Shown here: positions 12,301 through 22,400 of the stretch, piece after piece
How the letters are laid out: each line of letters opens with the position of its first letter
Numbering within the stretch: the stretch's first letter is position 1
NCBI GenBank assembly: GCA_027569505.1
Contig: JAPDFF010000008.1
Coordinates: forward strand, 558,001 to 622,000
Direction of reading: 5' to 3'
From: Chloridium humicola
Lineage: Eukaryota > Ascomycota > Sordariomycetes > Chaetosphaeriales > Chaetosphaeriaceae
DNA: 64,000 bases
Position numbers and translations under genes: made by a program
The notes under the pieces: model-generated
Database searches by the model: none
Seen by the model: only the letters and a program-made list of their open reading frames with translations
What the model was told of the DNA's origin: nothing

Positions 12301-13948
12301 TGACACCCCTTTCATGTCCGACCTCCAGCCGTATGAACCTGGCTCTGACCAGTTCCCCTACTCTGTGCCACCCATCTGGGAGCAAGCCTACAAGATTATC
12401 GAAGCACAAGATTGGGATGACAAGCGCGAAGACTTAAGAGATAGAATCGAGTTTGATTTTGCAGAACTCGCGATCCCTGAAGAGGAGCTTGGGCAGATGT
12501 CTGACACGCAAGAAATCATGGAAAGGGATAGAGCATACGGTAAGTATTTAACACGCGTCCCTCAGGCCCCTTAAATCGGTTGGCTGACACGCTACATTCA
12601 GTCTACAAGGACTCCTTTCACCTTGCCGACCTCGAACCCGGCGCGCAGGACCGGTACAAGGAAGCCATGAAGCTCATCATCGGCGTGCAAAAATACCAGT
12701 CCCCCAACCCTCACGATCACATTTACTGGGCCTGGTTCTGCATGGAGCTTCTGGATTGGATGAACCTCGAGCTTTGCTACGACGAGTACAGCCCGGAGCC
12801 CATCAGCCCCTGGCCGCACCGGTACATTGCCCATGACATCGTCCAGGCCTTCATGATGATGGGCCTGTTCTTCCCGAATGTCAAGGAGACGTCCATCATC
12901 CAGGAGTATCTCAGCACCGAGGAGGGGAAGGCATTCGAGGACAGCAAGCTCTTTGACGCGGCCGCTCGATCCGCAAAGCGGCCTGATGTCCGAACTTCAA
13001 GGAGCACAAACTATCGCCCCAAGTCCTTCTGGGACGAATGGTATAAGCACTACAATGGCGACGAACATTGGCTGGACGCATACCCCTGGGACTGGGCCAT
13101 GACCATCCGACCCATCATCGCAAAGCGTACGCCAACCTCCCCTCCCCCTGCCAGCCCCCCTTTGATAGCACCCTTTAACTAACCCGCAACCAGTCTACAA
13201 AGCAGGCATGATCGGCCCCGCCCCGCGCGAAGCCCACCCCTCCGTCGTCCCCGGCTTCGCGACCGCCAACACAGAACCCCACCGCCCCTCCCAACTCGAC
13301 CTCTTCATCAACTACAAAAACGCCGAACAATTCCGCCTCTCCGCGCCACCCACCTACATCGACTACAAAGACTGGCCACAGCTCCTCCCCGCGGCCCGTA
13401 AATTTGCCGCCTCCCACACCAAAACCAAACCCCGATTCGCCCTCCTCCGCACCTGGTCCGCCCCGCACTTCTACCCCCTCATGATGACTATTCCCGGCCG
13501 CCCCTCCGCCTCCTTCATCGACCCCGTCGGGCGCGCCTGGGAGTGGAAGTTCATCCCCAAGGACATGGCGCTCAGCGAATGGAGCATCCACAACACGCTG
13601 ATGCTGCGGCTGGGGTACCTGCGGGAGCAGATGATGGGGCTGGGTTTGGGGGGAAGTGAGTTCGTGACGCCGGCGGATAAGGAGCGGGGGAAGCAGTGGG
13701 CGCATGTGAAGTATAGCGGGCAGGATAAGTGGAGGCATGGGAGGTGTGAGTTGGATGAGAGGGTTGTGCAGAGGGGGGATCTGGTGTTGGTTATGGGGGT
13801 GGATGAGAGGGATTTGTTGCGGTGGTGTACGGTGGTGGCGTTTGCGCTGCAGACGAAGCCGTGGTTGAGGGAGGTGGATTTGTGGAAGAGTTTTGTGAAT
13901 GTGGATTTGGAGTTTTTGGAGGGGTTGGATGGCTTTTGGTTGGATTAG
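9316..13948 (+). CDS. Large conserved fungal protein with N-terminal Cys/His motif
   Basis: Exons 9316-11265, 11333-12539, 12602-13126 and 13194-13948; introns of 67, 62 and 67 nt keep the frame and give 1478 residues. The first ATG in frame is 9316. Residues 10-40 contain C-x10-C-x11-C-x2-H-x4-C ending FCHFHAKQC, which resembles the small metal-binding motif (C..G..C..FC..H) found at the start of diverse eukaryotic proteins. A long charged helical region (about 110-270) and a Lys-rich low-complexity linker (about 280-400) follow. The C-terminal two thirds are globular-looking, with many aromatic residues (for example WHFNFDSYYEVYIWDFVPGR and HDHIYWAWFCMELLDWMN). I recognise no catalytic motif. 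Such long proteins recur in Sordariomycetes as hypothetical proteins. The role is unknown. Confidence 0.88.
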
Positions 13949-16900
13949 AGGAGGGTTTTGGGGGGTTGGGTGTTGAATAGAAGATATGGGAGGGTATAGA
14001 GGAGTTGAAGGGGATATAGATGGCTGACTACAATACATCATGGATGAGTACTTGGAGACCCGGTCAGTTCTAGAGGCCTCACTCAGTTCCACGAATGTTA
14101 ATTCCTCCAACCCCACCCCTGACAGATATTCCTCGCCAACTCGAAGGTCATGATTAGATCCCAAAAGCTAGTGACTACTTCGACCCTGCGTCAACCTTTC
14201 GGCTCTTCACTAGCCTCTTGAGATCGCCCCTGAACTCGCTCTCAGCTAGCTGCCGGTCTGATAGTCCACCTGGGTTCAAGCTCACAACGCGAACACATTT
14301 TGTAAAGTCAACACCTCCCTCCCTAGCCCATAGAGCGCCCTACTGAGGGTGAAGGTGAAAGGTGCTTTCCACCCCTTCTTGCATCATCAATATCTGCGCC
14401 GTCACCAATTTGTTGAGTTAACCAACCGGAACGCGCATGGCGGCGCCCCGGCACCTCAAATGTTCCTGATCCCAAACACGACGGTTGTCATCACCGTGCA
14501 TCCGGTGCATGGGAAGCCCGCACGTCATATCACTCGCAGGGGGCTTCAGGATGGTAGCGAGACGCTAATTGTCGATGGGAATGATTGGACAAGACCCGCA
14601 GCTGAAGCAGCTGGAAGAGGTATGGTGGAGGGATCTTTTGGATTTGAGAAGAGGCTAAGGGATGGATGTGAAGAGTGGTGTTCAAGATGCGAAGGATGAC
14701 TCGCAGCTCGTTCCAGTGACTCCCAATGGTGCGAGTTGGGGGAGGGATGAAGAAGTGAGCTATCGGCAGGCCGCAGCGGAAACGGTCACCAGTACTTTTT
14801 CGAAGGACGCGTGCTTGGGGTGGGTGTCTGCATGGCATTTCGATGCGGGTGGCCTTCTGAGAGCACCCATAGGCTGGAGAATGCTGCACCCCCTACTTCA
14901 ACAGGATCCTTGGCGCATGCGTCCGAGGTCACTGGATCTGGACCCTCAGGAAGGGGGGAGAGAGGATTTATCTTATCAGGACAGACGAGAGGGAAGGCCG
15001 CAAGGTCACAGAAAGGAGTCATTGATAAAGTTCACATCGACTCAGCGACGCCATGGTTCATGGCCGGGCACTGGGCGGAACGGTCCATGAATATCAGTGG
15101 CTCTACACGAAACGGGGCGCCGGCCGATACTTGACTCCGCAAAGGGACAAGACCTGAGTTTCTGGCGTTGATTCGCGGGGGGGGGGGAACAAGGAGCAAC
15201 GGCTTGCTGGGATAGGGGGTCGCGGGTCAGACCGTGGCAGATGACCATGGTTTGCCGGTCCCCGACTGTTGAAGCGCCTTCCTTTTCCTCGCCTAGCAAG
15301 GACTCACCGTTGTCGAGCCCTGGAAGGTGAAACGTTGTGGCTTCGGAGAGTGGCCGAGGGGCAAAACCATCAAGGGTAAGGGGAAGAAGAGAGGTTCCAG
15401 CATAGGTAGATGGGAACGTGAACACGTGAGGGATTATAGCATCCGGACAGGTGGGCAGCCGAAGATGGGCAAAAAGAGCCTGTACGGCTGAGTGGTGCTG
15501 ATCAGGGCAGAAGGCGGTTGTAGTAGTGGCTGAGAAGTATGCAGAATGGGACCATGAATTGAGATCGTCGATGCAGGTTGGTCGCCGATGAGACGCTGGC
15601 AGCAAGTCATGTCCCAGACCGACGGTATCATGGCACATGACTTGGTTCTCGTCGACTCTTGGCTGTTGGGTGTGGTGAGACGACGCGTCTATGCCGCGTG
15701 ACTGGCTGGTGGTCGGTCGGCCAAAACGGCTGCAGAATGCCGTCGGGGAGAGCTGGAGCGTCATCGGCGTGGTCTGAGAGGAGGACGTCGGAGGACGAAC
15801 AGGCCATTTTCTGGTGTTCAGCTCTGCGAAAGAGACGCCAGCGAACGATTTAACGACTCCGAAGCCGATATGAAAAGCGATACCGGACACGGTTGGCCTC
15901 AGGGGTTGAAGAATGGTGTAGCTTCACACCCTCTTCACACCCTTTTGCAATCACGTTGTTGGTAAAGGAGGGAAGGAGGACGCCAACGATGGATCGTGGA
16001 AGATCCTGCCCGCCGCCTCTCGCACCTGCTGCCAATAAGGTTTGCGGGACCCCTGCTCTCCTGGGATAAACCCATGTCAGGTTTGGGCTTGGCGGTAGTG
16101 CGGGGCACGAACATAGACCAGGATGTTTTTCTCAGCTCGAGCCACCAAACGGCAACCTCCATCCTCAACCACAACCTTGCCATCAATCTGTCATCGAACC
16201 TTGTAACGCAAAAAAAGACCACGCCTGAATTGCGCAAGTCAATTGCGCGTTTCCGCTGTCATGGCAATTTTTTTCGAGAGGCAGCCATTGATGATACGCC
16301 GTCCATCATGCCACGTCACCAGCCTCAGCGATCTCTCGGCGGCGACCGAACCAGAAACCCTGGAATGGCTGTGGCTGAGTGCAGATTCGCGAGCAGCTCT
16401 GGTTGGCAACGGCCGGCCCGCGACGACGCACTTGCCACACCTTGACGACCCAACAGCCGGCCCTGCAGGAATCCAGAATCCAGAATCTTGGAATCCAGAC
16501 AGTCGGTGCCGCTCACCGTCGGCCGACCCGGTTTTCATTGCCCGACCTTGCTGCAGACCTCGCTGAATTCGCCTTGCCCCGTGCTGAAGAGCCTCACCAA
16601 ACACCAACATGATGCCAACTCATCCCTTTCAGCTACCTCGACGCTCATCTGCATGAAATACGTCAATGGTGAACGGTTCTGTCCAACACCTGACCGTCGC
16701 CGATGCGATTCCGGTACCTTGTCGTTGGCGCCGTCAACCCCACTTGTGCAGGAGAGGCACACTCGCCATGCTCCGTCACTGTCGATCCTCCTCTCGGACC
16801 AGATCCGGACCACGGCAGCACACCCTCTGTTCGCAGTCAGCGCCATGCTGCAGGCGGTTCGCATGTCTGGGTGAGACATGCATGCAGACGGAAAGATCAG

Positions 16901-17900
16901 AACGACCCAAAGGTGGTGTCCAGATTGCTGAGAAGGGTCTTTCGCAAGCAAGGACAAGCTCCACCCCGGCGAATCCAGGATGGAAGGGGAAAAATCAGGG
17001 GTTCTTTTGCACATCCCATCTACAAAACTGCTTCTGATTGGTTCTTAATCTGGGTATTTTGGCCAATCAGAGAATTCAGAGAACGACAAGCAAGCCGCTG
17101 TGGGGCCATCTTGTTTCGACGACGAATCACTCCGGGGCACTCGGCGGCTGTTCAATACCACCATCCAGTTAGTTCGGAGGGGATTTCTGGCGAAAAGACG
17201 AGAAGAGAGACGGACGAACTATCATCTTGTGTTTCCCCAGAGAAGAAATTATTCGTATCCGGGAAGAACGGCGGCGAGTTCCGGGCTCTGTGCTCCCGAC
17301 CGAGTTCTTGAGAGTTCTTACCTCGGCGAGATATACACCATTCCGTCCTGTCTCCCAGCCGTTTGAACGAACCCGACGGCGTGGGCGGTTCATCGGTGGC
17401 GTCCTGTCGTGGTCTCGACCTCGTGGAGCTCCACTGTTCCAAAAGGGGCCCGGGGGGATCGTCACCATGGTTCAAGCACTGCATTGGCTGTGGCGGAGCT
17501 TGCCGAGCTGAGACAATTCCGTGGGAATTCAACAATCGTAAACATGTTTCCCCAATGGCTGGTGTGTCTCGTGGGAAAATTCCACCAAAAAAAGGAAACG
17601 GAGGCGCAGCCATGGCTTGTCCAAATTGTCCTTCCGGGTCCCGGTCCCGCAATTAGGGCAGCCGAGACAAGATCCACTCGCGCCGGTTTTTCTCCCGTTG
17701 GCGCCGCCCGAGCTCGGCACGAGGTGGCAACACCGTTTCCCGCTTTCAGCCGCGCTCTGCTCCCGACCCCGGTTCGTAAAAACCGGAAAGCTTGGAGAGA
17801 TTTCTGGCTGTTTGTCGAGTTTACACATCGATCTCAGCATCTCTGGGAAGGGGTTTCCAAGCTCTGACGGACCCCTAAATCACTCCGATACAAAGTTTGT
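13949..17900. other. Gene-poor intergenic stretch
   Basis: No supported gene in about 4 kb. ORFs of 100-280 codons occur on both strands (the longest on - at 15042-15890), but they overlap one another and show no recognisable domain. It includes an 11-G run at 15177-15187 and a small palindrome at 16862-16880 (CATGTCT/AGACATG). Base composition stays GC-rich, so it does not look like RIP-mutated, AT-rich repeat DNA. Confidence 0.55.
17033..17071. promoter_or_regulatory. Inverted pair of CCAAT boxes
   Basis: TCTGATTGG at 17033-17041 and CCAATCAGA at 17063-17071 form a perfect 9-bp inverted repeat around two CCAAT boxes. In fungi CCAAT is the binding site of the HAP/CBF complex. The next supported start codon is 2.4 kb downstream, so the regulated transcript is uncertain. 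Confidence 0.4.
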
Positions 17901-18549
17901 TCCAGGTCCAATTCTCGATCTTGAGGGATCCCCAATTCAGCAAATTCCCCCGCTGGGCATCGAGGGTCTGCTGCCCAATTACACCGCAAAAAGTGCCCTT
18001 TGCGCGCTCATAGGGTCTGCTCTCATGCAGCGTCCGGGGCTGTCTTGGGCGCATGGCGGCGCAGCCCCCGGTGCCGTCCAGTGAAGTCTCAGTGGAGGAC
18101 GCCGCCCTGCAGGGAATCGACAGGACCTGAGGGGCTCCCGCGCTGGTGCACGCCGAGAATCAGTGGGGCCGGGATCCACCGGGGCGCGCTTGTTCTTAGG
18201 TTTCTGCATGCTCCTGCCGCCGGTTGCCTCGACCCCACCTCCACTCTTCCTCCTCGCGGCTTCCTGCACTCTCGGCTGCTCTGCATGGCTCGCCCTGCTC
18301 AGTGTTTGTGGCTTTCTGTCCCTCCTTCCCACATCGCGTCTCCCGTGGGTGAGTCAGGCTTGGACTGTCCGTCCTGCAGCCTCACGCCCAATCCAGCTGT
18401 CTCCCCCGGTCTTTTCTCTGGCTCCCCCGTCCACATGACTTTGCCGGCATCGTCTCTCTGGTCGGCAGCCCGGCCCAGGGCCATGATGATACGCCACTCT
18501 GGCGACAGTTGGGAATCAAGAGACCAGTGTCCCTGAGCATGCCCCTGTC

Positions 18550-19436
18550 GTACATTCTTCGATGTATCTTCTCGCCGCCTCGTTAATATCTTGCTACTTT
18601 CCCCTGTCTATTCCCATTCTTCCCCTCCAGTCCCTTTTTCAACCCCTCTCCCGTTTCTTAATATTGATATCAGGAGGCGAATTCTCGCCTGCGCCTCTCT
18701 TGGTCTACCATTCGGCCACCTTAGTTCTCAACGACACTCCAGTCCGACTCCTTGCTTCCTTCGATCCTCCTGAGCCACATCTCAGGGGACTTGAAAGGCC
18801 AGACCAGATTCAAGCAGACCCACGACCGCGCCAGCGCTTCCTGCCGCCCCCCCACCCTTCCACCCGCGTGTGGGATCCTGGACCGCACACCCTCCCGCTT
18901 CCCCCCCTCCACCCCTCTCTTGGCTCTTGGGGGTTTTGGTTGATAACTCAATTGTGGTCCTGGAGACTCGTCATTTTTGTCCTGGCCTGTTCTGGTTGTT
19001 TACTCTTTTTTTGCTTTCTGATAATTCTGCTCGGCTCGCTCGAGTCCTGCCATTGCCCTGTCACCATCTGCTCTCAGGGGTTAATCTTCTTCTCTTCTCA
19101 CGGCTGGACCACCAGGTCGCTGAATAAGGCGACCTAATATTCCCTCCTGTGGCGTCGTCGCCCTTTGCCCCAACCCGGATCGCGTTTGAGGCCCATTCGT
19201 AGCCGCTGAGGTTTCAACCGGTTCCCGACTGCCCGGTAATAATCACTCAGACCTAGAAAGCAACCCGCCTCGTGGCTTAAGGTTGTTCCCATCACTCTTG
19301 CCTGTTTGCTCGTCTCCCTGCTAACTTACGCTTCAGGAGTACTACTTCCTTCGCCTTACACCAGTCCCAATGGTTTTAGAGTCCTGTTTATTATGAGCCA
19401 AGGTTCCGAACATCAACACCAAGACACAGAGACAGG
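18550..19436 (+). promoter_or_regulatory. Pyrimidine-rich promoter/5' leader of the methyltransferase-like gene
   Basis: Long C/T-rich runs between about 18560 and 18960 on the + strand are typical of fungal core promoters near transcription starts. A good intron 3' end follows: GCTAAC branch site at 19320-19325 and CAG at 19334-19336, so the leader is probably spliced. Downstream lie two upstream ATGs. ATG 19370 opens an 8-codon ORF ending with TGA at 19394-19396. ATG 19393 overlaps that stop (ATGA) and opens a 135-codon ORF running past the main start in another frame. The transcription start and the intron donor were not located. Confidence 0.45.
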
Positions 19437-22400
19437 ATGGCTTCCAGGAGGCCACCGCCCCAGAGTTTTGGCTGGTCAGGGAGTACGAGGCCCAGGGAGA
19501 CACGGGTTGTTGCGGAGACACCCAAGGAAGAGGCCAAGGGGAACATTAGGTGGAATGCCGGGAAAGGACCTGAAGCCAGCCGTCAACCCTCGAGGACCAT
19601 CCCACAACCGACTTCGTCGAGCCGATTACCACAGGCACCCGCCTACCGCAGGCCATCCGATAGCCAGCCAGAGCAACCACGTTTCGTTCGGCACTCACGG
19701 ATTCCAAGCTCCATTGGAAGCGCAAATGGCTCTGCCGTGGCGAGTACAGATGGGACATCGTCTACACCAGCCTCGAGCAGGCTTCCAGGCCCTAGTTTGA
19801 AGCCTCGGAATGTGCTCCGGCGAAAACGATCGGGGTTGTCGCAGGACGCAGGAAACAACCGGAATAACTCAAATGACGCAAACTCGTCCGACTCCAACCC
19901 TCGGTCTCAGACACCGCTGGACCCTCTTCACCTCGACCGCGAGCTGACTCAAAGCCCCATGGAAATCCGGATAGCACATCATGTAGAAATCCCGACGACG
20001 AAGGCCCAGACCGTGACGATATATCCCGAACTGGACCGATACCGCGACTACATACCACCAGCTCAGTTTGACAGCCCCGGCTCAAATCTCCCCTATCGGC
20101 TCGCGACGCATGATCTTCCTCCACCCACACCCTTGTTTTCTGGAACTAGTAGCCAGGTCAGTGCCTTCAGCGGGAGCCCGTCCACAAGATGGTCCGAGTC
20201 ACCGGGTCCTGGGCCATACAGCCGAGATACCACGCCAACCTCCATCTCGTCACAATCTCCAGGTCTGGTCGCCCCAATCCGGATACCCCCGCCTGGGTCC
20301 AGGATACGACAAGCCGACCCGTCTCTGACACGGCCCCCTGTCACCCGGAGGAGAGCCGGGAGCATCTCGAACGAAATCAGCTCTGTCGTCAGCCCTGATC
20401 CACAAGGCCTCTCAGTTGTCAGGGAGCTATCAACCTCGTCCTCCTCCAACTCGACTGTCCGCGCAGGAGGAATCGTGAAGGAGAAGAAGAGCAAACGCGC
20501 TCCGAGCCCACCGCCACGAAAATCGTCTCAGAAACCCAAGGAGAGTCGAGATGCAGCCATATCTCCCCCCAGGCCTGCCCGCAAGATGGCTCAGCCAGAC
20601 ACAACATCCCCGCCACCCAAGGTCTCGTCATATTCCCGGCCTCGGCCCGTTCAGCGGCCACTGATCACTGCCTCTCCCAAGCTAAAACCCGTTCAACGTC
20701 CACAGACCACTGCTTCTCCCAAGCTAAACCCGCCTGTGCGGCCTAGCCGCGATGGTACTGCCAATCTTCAGCCTAGTCGGATAATCCCTATCGTCCACAG
20801 CAACCTCTCGTCCACCTCATTGTCGGAAAGACGCCAGAGTGGTCTCATGGCCCCGGGCCAGCTTGGTCGCACCGCCGTGTCATCGACCGCCCCTGACCGG
20901 CCAGGTTACTTGACCCAGCGCCCTCCAGCTAGAGAACCTACTCCTGCTCCCAAGCCATCCACCTCTGTTGATGTGACGAGTACTTCAGGAACGACAAGGC
21001 CTGCCCGCACACCGAGTCCGAGCGTGTCGATTTTTAAGTCCAGGTTCCCCCTTTTCGGGCGACGAACGAAGACGGTGCCTGAGCCCACGCAACAGGACAA
21101 GAAGGAGAAGCCAGTGAGGAAAGGGCCGGCAGCTGGGACAGGCCACGAGGGATACGGACGGCTTGGCCACATTCGACGGAAAAGCAACACCACTCGGGTA
21201 ATTCCAGGCACGATGTCGTCACAAGAGAGCCTGGGCACTTACGATCCATTCTTTGCCCAGAGGATGGCTCCAGTCATCATCGCCGGCGGAGAGATCGTCG
21301 AGAACTGCAACACCAGCTCAGAACTGACGCGCACCGAGAGCAACCAGAGCTCGGCATTCAGGAGACCCAGCATCGAGTCTCGCAACAGCTCACAGGTCTC
21401 GTTGTCCGCAAACCACGAGGGGCAACGCAAGACCCTCTGGCCGTCACCTTTCCCACGCGGCCATGTGCGGACAGCCTCGTCAAGCAGTCGTCAGCTGTCC
21501 GAGAACAGCGACAACGAGGCCCTCGCTATGAAGCCTACCCTCGCCCTCAGGAGATCCATTCAACGACTCCAGTCCGGTGACCAGGAGCCCGCGAGACTGC
21601 CCAAGCCGATTGTCACCCGGGCCCAGGTCGTGTCGCCCGCCATGACCAGCTTCGATACCACGATCATGTCCGACGACTCCATATTCGACCCCTCCGCTCC
21701 GGCGGTCGTGGCTACCAAGGAGGCAGACGCCGCGACGACATCCGGTCCCAAGAGGCTCTTGAGGCGAGCCCGCTCTCCCCACAAGTGGAACATCTTTGGC
21801 CGCTCCCACAAACAACCGGTTGCCGAGACCAAGGCGGACACGTCCCAGACTGTGGCCGCGACAGTCAAGGTGGTGCAGAGCAAGCCGGTGGCGTTTTACA
21901 CCATGATGGACTCATCTGAGGACAGTGGACCGGTTGATCTTGAAGAACTTTTGAGCGAGGCACGGGGCATTGCGATCTCGACCCCTGAGCCAGATCTGGT
22001 GTTGGAGCCTGAGACTAGGAGGCCTTCTGTTACGGAGAGCAGGCGACCTTCAGTGGGAGAGAGCAGACGACCGTCCGTCGCGGAAAGCAGGAGGCCGTCG
22101 GCAGTGGAGATGAGGAGGCCCTCCGTGACTGAACCGCCGGCAGCACCAAGTCCGCCGAGGACTCAACAACTTCAGCAGCAGAGGCCCTCGATACCCCAGC
22201 GATCCGCCACTGCCCCTGTCACCCTCCCCGTTCCGTCGGCCCCTGAACCGAAGCCTGAACCAAAGTCTCAGCGCGCACCAGCCCAGCAGCCCGTCCAACA
22301 GGCACCGGCTCCTCCCCAGGCCCCTGCCCGCCCTAGCAGACTGCCCCAGGTTGGCCGAATTCCGAAGGTTGTCAGCGCCAGAGCCGAGCACATCTCCCCC

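Noticed and set aside
14270..14285. GGGTTCAAGCTC as a tRNA B box
   Set aside because: No matching A box, acceptor stem or cloverleaf could be found around it.
15042..15890. 282-codon minus-strand ORF in the gene-poor stretch
   Set aside because: The product is compositionally like random GC-rich DNA (His, Thr, Pro, Ser) and nothing in it is recognisable.
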